From Linum tenue (Eukaryota; Streptophyta; Magnoliopsida; Malpighiales; Linaceae): a stretch of DNA of 64,000 nt. Below, in pieces: positions 34,801-46,190 of this stretch. Location of the stretch: positions 56,470,449 to 56,534,448 of the forward strand of contig CAMGYJ010000011.1 of the NCBI GenBank assembly GCA_946122785.1, written 5' to 3'. The position numbers were made by a program, and so were the translations under genes. The notes under the pieces are model-generated. The model had not been told where the DNA came from, ran no database searches, and was given only the letters and a program-made list of their open reading frames with translations. Numbering within the stretch: position 1 is the stretch's first letter; each line of letters opens with the position of its first letter.

Positions 34801-35862
34801 ACGCTCCTGAGATCGCCCTCTTCGCAACCATACTCACCTTTCAAAGTATGGTTGAAGTTCATTTTTCTGGTTTTTCCGGCGACCCTCCGACGAAACTCCG
34901 GCGAAGCTCCGACGAGACTTCTAACGACCTCCAAACTGAATTCTAACTCCGTGGATCGATTTATGACTTCCTCCCGAGCACAACCTAGTATTAAGAATCC
35001 TTAATTTCACTCCCTTTCTATTCACTCTCTTTCTCCCTTCACCACTTACGTGAAACAAAAACGGGGGATGAGCAAAGTATGGAATTTGGTTTTGGTGTCT
35101 CTCCCCGGGAAAAGAAGCAGTGGATGCTGCATATTTGTACCGCTGCTGCCATATGCTAGCTTGGCCTTTGGATTGAGTCAAAAGGTGGAAGATGATGGTA
35201 ATGGCAGTAGTTGAGTGTGAGGTGGAATCATGATGGTGATGGAGCGTAAAGGAGTAATGGTGGGAAGGTGAGTGGGATTGGTTTAGTGACTCCTTCAGAC
35301 AAAATTTCCCCACCCACGTTACTTTCATTTGATGGGTAGTTGGAGGCAACTCTTATCTCCAGCTTTATCATTAATCAATTATGTCATTAATCAAATAAGT
35401 CTTGTTAAAGAAAATGTGACATTAATTTCTAGCGATGGGTACATCTGTCACGTCGACGTGTTCAGTTATACTGACATGTAATATCAACCTTTGAAAGGGT
35501 TCTCCTTTCCATTACGATCCCGTGGGCTCAAACGGCTCGTTATTTCGATTCCAAACGAAGAAGTTATGACTAAATAAGTGTCGATACGTACGTTATTTCA
35601 ATAACGAAGTCTAGACTTCAAACTGACATATCTCACTCGTTTGAAATCCAAACTTAGTTCCGTAAAATTCTACGTGATCGTGGAAGAATTTTCTAACGTG
35701 TGAAATCAAGATTTGTTCAAAATCTCTGATCCATCATTCCAGAATATTCTTTATTTCCTAAACCATTCGGTGTGGTCGCAATTTCTTCTAGTATGATTGA
35801 AATTCATGATTCCTCATCAAACCGAATTGATTTATAAATTGTCCGAGGTTTGGGATGTTACA
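31809..35862 (-). repeat. outer element 5' LTR (uninterrupted)
   Basis: About 4054 bp, complete, and it shows the empty target site of the inner element at 35254-35258. It has one extra CAT triplet near 33421-33447 relative to the left copy. The first base at the inner edge differs from the left copy (agtaacacc against tgtaacacc). Confidence 0.85.
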
Positions 35863-35867
35863 GGGTG
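35863..35867 (+). repeat. target-site duplication of outer element, right (gggtg)
   Basis: Matches 14914-14918. The flank then continues ggctccaacacttagccaaa, resembling minisatellite sequence at 14756-14790. Confidence 0.85.
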
Positions 35868-36126
35868 GCTCCAACACTTAGCCAAATTTTGGAACATATG
35901 GCTAGAGTGGCGTGCGATGGGATGGGGTTATGGACTTATGGGCCCAAAAATCCAATCCACGTGGCCCACTTAATTGATTTAAATTGTTATAATTAAGTTG
36001 GCTTTATAAATTAACCGATGTGGTACAAGTTTAATTTTGGTTTAAACATAAGGAAAGGAAATGAAATGACAAGATAGAGAGGCGCGCAGACAGAAGTAGT
36101 ATAGTGGAGTCCTTGCATACTAGTAG
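35868..36126. other. no gene seen; flank resuming after the nest
   Basis: Continuation of the minisatellite edge, then ordinary AT-rich intergenic DNA. Confidence 0.4.
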
Positions 36127-36388
36127 CTACCAAGCTAAGGAAGAAAGGAAGGAAGCATGTACATCAAAGCATAGCATACTAGTAGCTGCAAGTCTCCTCA
36201 GTTGCTGCCGCGACGCGAGATCTTCATCAGGAGCAGCGCCCTTCCTCCTCCTCAGCAATGGTGGCGCTGCTGTGGTGGGGGTACACCAGTTGTAGCTCAC
36301 TGACGGCACCTCCAGCAAGTCCGCGATCTTGCTCTCCGCTGCCTTTTCCGTCAGCTTCCACATCTCCTCTTCTTGAAACATCCTCGCT
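36127..36388 (-). other. possible orphan exon of unknown gene
   Basis: On the minus strand a good splice acceptor (gtgtgattgcag) at about 36389 precedes an open frame with MFQEEEMWKLTEKAAESK, then DLLEVPSVSYNW, a basic stretch (LLRRRKGAAP) and a stop at 36127. Further upstream a short piece (about 36480-36530) ends in a donor-like GTAAGC, but joining the two does not keep an open frame. I recognise no domain. It could be a relic exon or chance. Confidence 0.25.
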
Positions 36389-36669
36389 CTGCAATCACAC
36401 AACAACAACACAATCAACTTGATTGATTCCTATTCTAAACCTATCCTCGCTAATCTCGAGCATATCAACCATAGCTTACCAGCAGCAGAGAAACGCAACC
36501 TGGCCCACTCCATTACCCAAACGTCGCCCTGCCCATCGAACACAGCAACAGAATAGAGCAGCATATAACAAATTAGACGAAGAACCCATTTAGGCATTTA
36601 CGCAAACAATAGCCCTGCACCAAATCCAGACTACCTACCACCGCAAACATTGCCTTCTAAAACCCCTTC

Positions 36670-37370
36670 GTCACCCATAACTAGGGGCGGAGCCATGATT
36701 TGAGATTCGGGGGGCCTTAAATGTTTTCGTTTACTATCAAGAAAATGTGAATTATATATTATATTCCAAACAAGTGATTAGATTATTGAACAAAAAATAA
36801 ATCAATTCCAATGTATACCATGTCCTTCGATATCTTTATAATTGATAATAAATCTATGTATATATTAATATTGAAGTTAATTAATATAACCAAGACAATA
36901 GCGATAAATAGGAGAAATTGTTTGAAAGAAAAAGTAAACATTAAGAACAAGATTAAGTTATTAGATTATTGAACAAAAAATAAATCAATTCCAATGTATA
37001 CCATGTCCTTCGATATCTTTATAATTGATAATAAATCTATGTATATATTAATATTTGAAGTTAATTAATATAACCAAGACAATAGCGATAAATAGGAGAA
37101 ATTGTTTGAAAGAAAAAGTAAACATTAAGAAAAAGATTAAAACTTAATTGCTAGCTCCTTCCAAGGCTCGAACTCGGGTCAACAGGTGAGTAAAATTGAA
37201 TTCTTACCACTAGACTCGCAGCACACATATGGTTATAGTTTTCACACATAACTATTTATAAATAATATTGTGTTTATACATAACTTTCCAAATCGTGTAC
37301 AAAATTGTACATAGATTTAAAAATTGGGGGGGGGCCTCCCCCGAGCCCTCACCTAGCTCCATTCCTGCTC
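36670..37370. repeat. repetitive element with 183-bp tandem duplication
   Basis: Opens with ggggcggagccatg and closes with cctagctccattcctgc, which are loosely inverted and typical of a common plant repeat family. Inside, a segment is present twice in tandem with period 183 bp (36777-36959 and 36960-37143). The copies differ mainly by one T insertion (atattgaag against atatttgaag) and a few end changes. Confidence 0.7.
37160..37226 (-). other. tRNA-like segment (possible SINE head)
   Basis: On the minus strand TCTAGTGGTAAGAATTC resembles a tRNA D-arm/A-box, and GAGTTCGAGCC resembles the T-arm/B-box (consensus GGTTCGAANCC), about 35 bp apart. The acceptor and anticodon stems are not convincing, so this is a tRNA-derived repeat and not a tRNA gene. 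Confidence 0.4.
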
Positions 37371-39372
37371 ACAACACCACATCGCACAACAGAGCAAACA
37401 AAGGGACAATTCGTTGAGCCATTTCTACAAACCAGCTTTTACTCGATCCTTGAGCGAATGAGTTTTGTTTTATATTTTACATTAGTTAATTATAATAATA
37501 TTTAAAATATTTACCTGACCCGTTGGTCAGATGAATTTTATTTTATGTTGATCAATTTTTTAATGTTTTAAAATAATTTGAGGTTTTCTAAAATAGCTAA
37601 TTCATTATTTTAATGTAATCTTTATGGTATTTGTTGATTATAACAGTAGCGATAATTAGTTAATATGTATTTTTTATGAAGTCGTCCTAGTTTACTGTTT
37701 TGTATTTTTTCCGCCTATATCTTACAAGAAATTTGTGTACTTTTTATTATCGGATTTAAATTTGGAGTTGGAAGAAAATATATGTCATCTAGAATTGGTA
37801 GAAATTGAAGGTATATAAAAAAAATCAAGAGAATAAAGAAAATATTATGCCTCAAAATCTCAAATATGGAAGAATACAAAAAATAAATGCTTATTGATAA
37901 ATTATTATGATTTAGTGTATATGCTTGTTTGAATAATAAGTGGGGTTGTTAAGTGTTAGATACTAATGCACGTACCAAAGTTAAGAGAATCCAAACATTA
38001 TAAAAGGTTAAATTCTACTCTACCAATATACTCTTTGACTTTCCATGTGGAGTTAATAGCATAAATTGTCACTCTATTATCCATTTTTCTCAAATTTATC
38101 CATCTATTATTTTCCAAATCAAACATGTCTTTGTAATATATAGTATATAAGCATTATCAAATTAAATTTAGCCACTTTTATGGTTTATCTTCTCAATCTA
38201 CAACTCCCAATATTAATAGCTACAATCACATTCTCCATCGTTCCGCTTTCTCTTCATTCGACCCAACAATAATTAAACTCAAAAACTTGTCTGTCACGAA
38301 AGAAACTTGAAGACCAACTTTTGAATTTCAACACTCTCTGAAAATCCACAATTATTGATCGATTTGACTAAATCATAAAAATTGGAACACCAAATTTTTT
38401 AGAATATATTAATTTTAAAGATCAAAGGTTGTCAGCCTTGTTTGCCCGTTGGCCCAGTCGATTAAGTGGGTTGAGAGTTAATGGTTCATTCATTTTAGTC
38501 CGCTTTTGCCCAGATATATGAAGAATCATTATATTGTTCATATATTTATAAATTATATAAAATCTCATCTATATACGGATAATATTCTTCCTCGTCCGAA
38601 CTATCTACATTTGTTTCTCCGATGACGTCGGTGTGTGTCAGATGTGAAACTAATGAGGAATGGCCAAGTGAGAATTGAGCGTGGGGGTGCTTGCGAGGGA
38701 AGGCAATATGTGATGGAAGGCGAATTCTGATAGTAGTCTCTTTGTCTACAGAATTGACTCGACAGATTTAGGTTACCAATTAGCAGAGTAGGAGCTAGAA
38801 CGGGAGCGTAAGAGCGTATATTCTTTGAGAATTATAATTTGAGTGCGCCGAAAGAGCGTGAATATTATATTATTTTAAATAATATATTATTTAACTTACT
38901 AACATTTTTTAGTCAAAATATTACAACAATGCAGTGGAATAATAAAAATAAAATAATTTCAGTAGGATAATAGTTTTAAATAATCTGATTAAGCCCAAAA
39001 AGGGAACAAACTTCAAAAGTTGAATAGAAACCCACCAAAGTTTACAATACTGTTTTTTGTATTTTATTGAAGTTTTTAGTTTTATTTTTTTAAAGGAAAA
39101 GAGAATTGAATGCATCGTTTATCCACCCACATGCACTCAATTCGTTTATCCACCCCCATGCATCGTTTTTTCCCCTTCGATTCTTTGTTTCCTAAGCCTA
39201 CACTGGACTCTTGTAGATGTACCAAATTGACAAATTCTATATCATCAGTCATCTAACTAACCTCTTATCCTTTTATTTGGCAACAAGCCCGTGATTTGAT
39301 GATCTATTACAGTCCCCATTTAAGAACTTGTGGTGTAGCATTTTCATCTTTGCTCTCCAAATCTTTGATGGC
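37371..39372. other. AT-rich intergenic sequence, no gene seen
   Basis: About 2 kb of AT-rich DNA with only short frames. The 64-residue minus-strand frame at 38921-39115 is low-complexity and unconvincing. Confidence 0.5.
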
Positions 39373-39384
39373 ACCGCATGTATT
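39373..39384 (+). repeat. LINE target-site duplication, left (accgcatgtatt)
   Basis: The 12-bp word is repeated exactly at 45009-45020. Confidence 0.85.
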
Positions 39385-39438
39385 CCTTTTTTTTTTTTTT
39401 TTGCCTTAGATTGATAGTTAATAGATAGGGAATTACAA

Positions 39439-42400
39439 TCAGTTTGAAAATAAAAAACGGTAATCAGCCAAATGCCGATCCACCGATGCAAGAGCCTTTT
39501 TCGCCACGCAATGGGCAGCCCTGTTAGTTCTACGAGGAGAAAACACAAAACTAATTACTGAGAATGAGGACTTCATCAATAGCACTTCCTCCAGGATCGC
39601 TCTGCCTCGGCCATGTTGAGCATCATTCTCCATAGCATGGCGAATCACCAGTTGCGAATCACCACAAAAACAGACAGAGTACACACCACGAGTTAAACAC
39701 CAATCCATTGCATCACGTAAAGCTAACAATTCCATCAGAAATGCATCCGATATACCTTCATATACTTGCCGAATGCACAAACTAGGGATCCGGAAGGCGA
39801 GAAACCAACAAAGCCAATACTCCCCCCTACATCTCGCTTAGTAGCGCCATCAAATCGTATAAGCAACCCGCCTGGAGGAGAGGACGGAGATGGAACCTGC
39901 TGTGAAGCTCGACCAGGAGGGAGGGACACACGGTTGACTGTTGAAGTGGCCGCCACCCATTCGTCTCGTTGTTGGGTGAATTGTCTGTGGAGCGGAGTGG
40001 GTAGGTACTGGATATGATCATAACAAGCCCAACACCGGCCCTTCCAAATTCGCCATACGAGGAACACTAGTTCTGCTAGCTCTACCTTGTGTAACTGCAA
40101 GCCAAAGAAAAGGTGAGCCCAAGCCAAATCAGAGGACATGTTCCCAATTACCACCCGAATGTGTTCTTTCCCAGCTAATCTCCAAACTTCCCGAGCTACC
40201 CTGCAGTCAAACAAACAATGCGAAATGGATTCATTAGCAGCCGAGCACACAGGGCAAAGACTAGATGGACTCAAGGACCTATTCTGCAATATTTCCAGGC
40301 ACGGCAGAAAGCCTCTCACGACCCTCCAAAGGAAAAACTTCAGCAACTTGGTGTCTAAGTGTGAGGGGAGCGTATCAAACATCTCTGAGCGTTCATCCGA
40401 GAGGATGTGATAACTTGTCTTCACAGTATAAATTCCTGAGTCAGAATAATGCCAAAATAAGTTTATCCGGTTGAGGAGATGCTGGAAGTGGGATAGACAG
40501 AATCCATTTGACACTATCACTGGAAAAATAAGAGCGAATCAGATCAGCATTCCAAGTGCGGGTGAGCGGATGAATAAGGGAAGCAACAAATGGATTAGAC
40601 AGGGTAACTCCAGGAAGAAGGGTAGGGGAAGAAGGAGGGGAGGAAGGCAGCCAAGGATCCCCGACGATACGGATCGCAGTACCACATCCAACCTGCCATC
40701 TCAGCCCTTTTTGCAGAAGTGTACGCCCCTCAACAACTCCTTGCCATGCCCATGAAGGCCGAGTACCCGTCGAAGCCGAGAGGAAGTCACAACGTGGGTG
40801 ATAACGAGCCTTATACAGGCGAGCAAGGGTGGAATTGGGCGACTGAAGAACCTTCCACGCCTGTTTAGCTAGCATTGCAACATTGAAAAGGTCAAAATCC
40901 CGAAAGCCAAGGCCACCACAAAACTTACTCACACATAAGGCAGACCAAGATATCCAATGCATCCCCTTTTCCTTATCCTGTCCAGCCCACCAGAACTTGG
41001 AGAGCTGACCATTCATTCGACGACAAGATGTGGACGGGAGTCGGAACGAGAGCATTGCATAAACTGGTGTTGCTGACCCAACTGCTTTGATGACTACCTC
41101 CTTAGCCGCCAACGAGAGCGCCTTTGATTTCCAGTTTTGGATACGACGGGTTAGAGCTTCTTCGACAAACCTGAAGGTCTCCACCTTGGATCTCTGAATA
41201 CGGGCAGGTAGGCCTAAGTATTTGTCAAGCTCCCCTATTGAATCCACTCCCAAGTTGGCCGCCAAATCCAGAGCTTCCTGACCTGTGACATTGGAGCTGA
41301 AACAGACTTTGGACTTCTGCAGGTTAATCTTTTGACCGCTGGCCGCCTCGTACAAGGAAAGAAGTTGCCCGAGTTGTGCGCATTCAGTGGTGGAAGCTCG
41401 CAAAAACATATATGTATCATCAGCAAATAGTAAATGTGAAGTCAAGGGAGTAAGGCGATGAATTTTAAGTCCATGAAGCTGATTTAATGAGATTGCATTA
41501 GTGATCATGGTAGAGAAAGCTTCGGTGTAAAGGGCAAACAAAAGGGGTGAAAGTGGATCACCTTGACGAATGTCGCGTTCCGGCCGGAAGTATCCGTGGG
41601 TGTTGCCATTGAGAATCACTGAGAAGGTCACAGTCGTTACACAAGCTTTAATTAACTTGATCCAGCTAGAATCAAAACCCAAAGCTTCCATAACTGCAAA
41701 GAGGCCCATTCCACTCGATCATACGCTTTTTCCATGTCCAGCTTCAATGCCATCCATTTGTCCTTCCCCTGTGACTTTGTTTTCAAAAAATGCATAACTT
41801 CTTGAGCAATGAGAATATTGTCAGAAATATCCCAGCCTTTGACAAATCCGTTTTGCGACTCATTGACCACGGAGGGTAGAACCTGACTCAACCTTGTTGT
41901 CAGCACCTTCGAAATTATTTTGTAGAAGACTTGACAAAGCCCTATCGGCCTCATTTGCTTCATCAATTCTGCATTGGGGACCTTAGGAATCAAGGTAAGT
42001 AATGTGTGTTGATTAAAGTTATGTAGAAGTCTACCTGACCTGAAGAAGGAGGATGCAGCGACACAAACCGACTTGCCAATGATGGCCCAATAAGTCTGGA
42101 AAAAGGCAGCAGTGAACCCGTCCGATCCGGGTGCTTGAGTTGGACCTATACTAAAGGCAGCCTTTCTAATCTCCTCGTTGGAAACCTGGCTTGTGAGGAA
42201 GGAGTTCTGCTCCACTGTAACTTTCCTGGAGAGACCAAGGGCAGCCACCAGGAAAAGAAATGGATTGCCATTAGACTTAAAGAGGTGCTGAAAAAAGTCA
42301 ACGGACACATTACCTTTAGCATTTTCCTCAACATGCATCGTTCCCGAGTCATCTCGGAGGAGTTCTATGGTATTTTGCCTCCGTCGCTGAGCTAGTGTAC

Positions 42401-43477
42401 GATGAAAGTAGCCAGTGTTAGCATCCCCTTCTTGCAGCCAGCCATTTCGAGATTTTTGTTTCCAGTACACCTCTTCCTGTTGATAAGCAGCTGCCAGTTG
42501 ATTTTCCAGCCCTTGAATGATTGTCCAATCCACCGGTACTTGAGCCCGTTCAGTCTCAATATCTTCTCTGAACTCTCTAATTTGCCTGGCCGAGTTCGTA
42601 GTGCCTTGACTTGCCCATGCTACGAACTTGTGGCGAGTTGCCTTCAAGAGAGACCAAAGCTGGAACTGGGGTGTACCTACAACCACAGCTTGCCATTCAC
42701 TCAATACTATGTCGTTGGCCTCCATATTGGTGCACCACCGCTTGTCAAACTGAAATCTGGGTTTACCCTTTCCTGAACCTGGAACCAACTGAAACAAGAT
42801 CATCCTGTGATCGGAACCGAGGTCTGAAAGGTGAGAGACCTGCACATTCGGCCAAGAAGTGAGCAATAAATTAGAAGCTAAACCACGATCGAGTGGTTCA
42901 AGGATGTGAGTAGACAATCCCTGGCGATTCGACCAAGTAAAAGGTGGTCCCTTAAAACCCAAATCCAGTAGACCCGCCGAGTGAATGAAAGACTGGAATT
43001 GGTCCAACATGGTGAAAGATGGTGGGCGGCCACCCTGTTTTTCCGATGCAGCAAGAATGCAATTGAAATCACCAAGAACAAGGACAGGGAGATCACACGA
43101 CAAAACTAAATTGAGAAGTTCATTAAACTGCAAACCACGAATATTACACCATGACTTAGATGAACGAAAAAAACAGCAAGAAGACCCCAAACTACATGCT
43201 GAACCTCAACCGACAAGAAGAAGGATGCTTCCCCGAGCACACGACACTGGACATTGGGGGAACAGGCAACTACAAGGCCACCGGCCCTCCCCAAAGGAGA
43301 CACACATCGAACTATTATATACCCTAGACGACTCAACTTCTTATTCACAAATTCATCATCATGCTTAGTTTCACTCAAACAAATCAGGGAAGGGGAGAAT
43401 CTGCATATTGCTCCAAATAGAGAAGGAATTGTCAGGGGGGAGCCTAGTCCCCGACAATTCCAGGCTAGTATGCTCAT
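39439..43477 (-). pseudogene. LINE ORF2 (endonuclease, reverse transcriptase, RNase H), frameshifted
   Basis: In order on the minus strand: apurinic-type endonuclease (MSILAWNCRGLGSP, LSETKHDD, then LVLGDFN and SDLGSDHRMI; 43477 to about 42780); reverse transcriptase with KLDMEKAYDRVEW, RQGDPLSPLLF and the catalytic FADD box (about 41410-41430); a zf-RVT region (CPVCSAANESISHCLFDC, about 40200-40260); and RNase H-like RVT_3 (LRDAMDW, FCGDSQLVI, NRAAHCVAKKAL; 39439-39780). Four frame changes are needed, near 43170, 41695, 40455 and 39765. The start codon overlaps the original ORF1 stop. It was once a full plant L1 ORF2 and is now a pseudogene. Confidence 0.9.
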
Positions 43478-43618
43478 TTGGAGGGGTGGGACCAGTCAGG
43501 GCTGGTTGCCACCACCACAGCTTCTTCAATTTGTCTTGCTGAGTCTGAAGTTTCCTCCATCCTCTGTTTCTTTGGATCGGGACTGTCGACTGAAGCCTCC
43601 ATTAGCTCGGTCCTGCCA

Positions 43619-43626
43619 CGCGTGAC
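43619..43626 (+). repeat. MITE target-site duplication, left (cgcgtgac)
   Basis: The 8-bp word is repeated exactly at 43826-43833. Confidence 0.85.
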
Positions 43627-43825
43627 CAATGTAGTCAAAATCGAGTTTCTACGTAGAAACGTTTTGCTGATCTAGAAGCGTAAAATCGTAAGTTTTTAAG
43701 TTTTAAAGCGTAGTTTTTAACTACGTAGGTTGTAAAAACTAAGTTTTTGTATAGAAGCGTTTTAGTGAACTAGAAACGTAAAATCGTAAGTTTTTAAGTT
43801 TTAAAGCGCGATTTTGACTACATTG
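43627..43825. mobile_element. hAT-like MITE, 199 bp
   Basis: Ends are perfect terminal inverted repeats (caatgtagtcaaaatcg / cgattttgactacattg), flanked by an 8-bp duplication, as expected of the hAT superfamily. Internally the words cgtaaaatcgtaagttttta and agttttaaagcg occur twice, so it contains a direct repeat of about 38 bp. No coding capacity. It is inserted in LINE ORF1 and so is younger than the LINE. Confidence 0.85.
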
Positions 43826-43833
43826 CGCGTGAC
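43826..43833 (+). repeat. MITE target-site duplication, right (cgcgtgac)
   Basis: Matches 43619-43626. Confidence 0.85.
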
Positions 43834-45008
43834 AGCCACCGAGGCAGCGTTGGTTGCTTCTGGAGGGACGAAGGTGTCCAACAGGAGATGAACCTGGGCA
43901 CTGGTTGTACCCACTTCCGGTCGACGAATTGATGAGCCTCCTTGAGGGGTTGCCACTGCAGATGAATCCCATTGAAGAGTCTTCGGCTGAGGGACAGGAG
44001 AAGAAGGAGGCCTCGGCTGGCGCACCCAGGTGAACTGTCGCCGACCCAGTAGGTTCCTCTCATTGACCTTGGGGCCAGTCTTCTTAGAGATCAGGTTGCG
44101 GTTGTAAGGAGTAACCGTCCCTGCCAGTTCTTCCCGACGAGGGCATTGTTGGCCAATGTGACCCAGGGTTCCGCACAGATAGCAGAATTGGGAAAACTTT
44201 TCGTACTTCACCGTTGCAGAGAACTCACCTCGCCCTGCTTTCTCATGGGTGGCCGGCACGGAAACAGGGAGGGGTAGACGAGAATCAATCCATACCCTTG
44301 CTCGCAAAAAGATCTCCGCCGACTCGTCAGCGCGGTGGACCCTCGCCATCTCAGTTCGGCCCAGGTACTCCCCAAGAAGGGCGCCCATTCGCCTCGAGCA
44401 GCAGTCGATGGGAACCCCCCAGAATTGGAGAGAGAGGGGAACACGCCACATCTGCTCTACAATCGCCGGAGAAACCGTCACCCATGGGGCCAAGTTCACC
44501 AGGAATTTGGGGAGAAACCAGGGGGCCAGGCGGAGGATTCGATTCATGTCTTCCTCATTGGGGAAGACCGCTTGAAACAGACCTTCCGTTGCCGGGATGA
44601 GGGAAATTGGCCCGTGACAGTTCCATAGCCTCCACAAGGTGGATTGCAGATGTCTAATCGGCGGAGATGGTCCGACGATTCTCCCAAGCAGCGAGAGTTC
44701 ATTGCGCTCTGCTCCCGGAGTGACATCGGCATCGCCAAACACCACAGCATTATTAGCCGCCATACCAAAATTGAGCGAGAAGCGCAGGGTCGCTAATTCG
44801 GAAATACAAGAGGAAGAAGAGGTAATCTGATGGAAGGAGAGCAGTAAGGATCTCCTCCGATGGCGGGCCTTTAATAGCCCCATGGGAGCCGTTCCCGGCG
44901 GCGCACGATGGCGAAGAGGCCAGTTGCGCAGCGTCGCACGACGGCGATGTCCTCGCTCCCACTACCCACGACAGAGCGGAGTTGGGAGAGGAAAGGTTTT
45001 TTTCTTCT

Positions 45009-45020
45009 ACCGCATGTATT
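45009..45020 (+). repeat. LINE target-site duplication, right (accgcatgtatt)
   Basis: Matches 39373-39384 and marks the 5' end of the LINE at 45008. Confidence 0.85.
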
Positions 45021-46190
45021 AATTCCTTTCTCCCATGAAGAAGCGAGCCATCGTCTTCGAGCCAAAGTTGTTGATTTGGCTATAACTTGTTTCAATTACT
45101 TTGTTTATAGAAAGAAAAATCACTCAAATAAGTGATATATTAAATAAAATTTTCAAACTTTGATTTTCGATGCTCTGATTTTTTAGTTTGAGCTACAATT
45201 TTTGAGTTTTTGGAAGTTTGTAGTTTCTGAAAAATAATTATGAAGCAAATTGTATGAAATTTGAAATGAGACAACAATTTTCTCATATTAGTATAATATA
45301 TTGTGTAGGGTGTATATAAAGATATGTCCTTTCCCTACAAATTCATTAGTACATTTAAAAAATGTGAAATGAACCAAATTATTAAACTCCTAATGATCCT
45401 TCTTCCCCATCGCCAGCTTATCCCTCGTCAGCTATGTTCTCTGTTCTTCAGAAACCATTGGAACCAAATGCATAAGCGGAAAACATTAAAACCCCAAGCT
45501 TGAACATCCAAATTTCGATTGAAGTACCCAACACTTCATTCGTTCGAGGAATTTCATCGAGTTCTCATGGCTGGGCAAATATTAATGGTACCCTAGAAAA
45601 TGGAATTTGAGAGAGACGTGGCAAGCCACCTGAAAATGGAATTTGAGAGACGTGGAGCAGAGGAAGGCGGCAGCACAGTGGGTGAGGCGGAGGAAGGGGA
45701 TTGGTTGCAGTTTTGAAATTGGAATTTTTTCAGGTTGGGGAGAGATTTGTTTGAACCGAAGACGATATAGAGGAAGGAGGGTTAAATTCATTTCTATTTA
45801 TTTATTTATTAAATAACTGAATTTTTTAATTAATTTATATTGCTTTACATGACATCCACATCAACACTACATGTTGATTCACTAACGGTCAACAGTACTG
45901 CGCGTCTAAATTGACGGAAATTCACTAGTCAGGCCAAACTAGTTTATATGTTGCATAGTCGAGGCCAGCATGTTAATTTATGAAACCACGAATCAAAGTT
46001 GATTATATAGTCATAATTCGGACCAGAATAAGATATTAACCCATAAAATAATGATCATTCACTCGCTGTAGTATACTAATATACTAATCGTTCACATGAA
46101 AAACAAATTACGTTTCTCCAACAACCAAGTTTAATTTCTTTCAATATAAAAAAAAAAGTTGGATATGCTAGAAAAAAAACATATCACTCA
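45021..46190. other. no gene seen
   Basis: AT-rich intergenic DNA. About 45582-45680 has a short tandem-like repeat (tggaatttgagaga twice), and the small minus-strand frame over it shows no domain. Confidence 0.45.

Larger units (their letters stand above)
14919..35862 (-). mobile_element. LARD-like non-autonomous LTR element, nested host of the Tekay insertion
   Basis: Two near-identical LTRs of about 4.05 kb flank only 1.66 kb of non-coding internal DNA. The left LTR is 14919-30144, interrupted at 18366-29540; the right LTR is 31809-35862. The element runs on the minus strand: the primer-binding site (TGGTATCAGAGC) adjoins the right LTR and a polypurine tract adjoins the left LTR. A perfect 5-bp duplication (gggtg) flanks the whole. 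Very long LTRs with a short coding-free interior match the LARD class, although the interior is shorter than the original LARDs. The only LTR differences I found are one extra CAT triplet and two substitutions (15207 C / 32097 G; 29733 G / 35451 C), so the insertion is young. Confidence 0.85.
43474..44883 (-). pseudogene. LINE ORF1 (DUF4283 / CCHC protein), interrupted by a MITE
   Basis: The frame from 44883 gives a gag-like plant LINE ORF1: a DUF4283-type region (LLGRIVG, then LWNCHGPISLIPATEGLF, MWRVPLSLQFWGVP) and a CX2CX4HX4C zinc knuckle (CYLCGTLGHIGQQC, about 44140-44185). The present frame stops at 43801 inside a MITE. The MITE plus its target duplication is 207 bp, a multiple of three, and beyond it the original frame continues to a TGA at 43474-43476, overlapping the ORF2 ATG. 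The start could be this Met or the internal one in GMAANN. Confidence 0.85.
39385..45008 (-). mobile_element. full-length L1-type LINE with poly(A) tail
   Basis: A 5.6-kb minus-strand element bounded by a 12-bp target duplication. At its 3' end (low coordinates) a run of 16 T on the plus strand (39387-39402) is the poly(A) tail. It carries two overlapping ORFs: ORF1 (RNA-binding, zinc knuckle) and ORF2 (endonuclease, reverse transcriptase, zinc-finger region, RNase H). ORF2 has four apparent frameshifts, and ORF1 is interrupted by a MITE. It is structurally complete, so it inserted whole, but it is now inactive. Confidence 0.9.

Noticed and set aside
37160..37226. tRNA gene
   Set aside because: Only A-box-like and B-box-like words. 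No convincing acceptor or anticodon stem.
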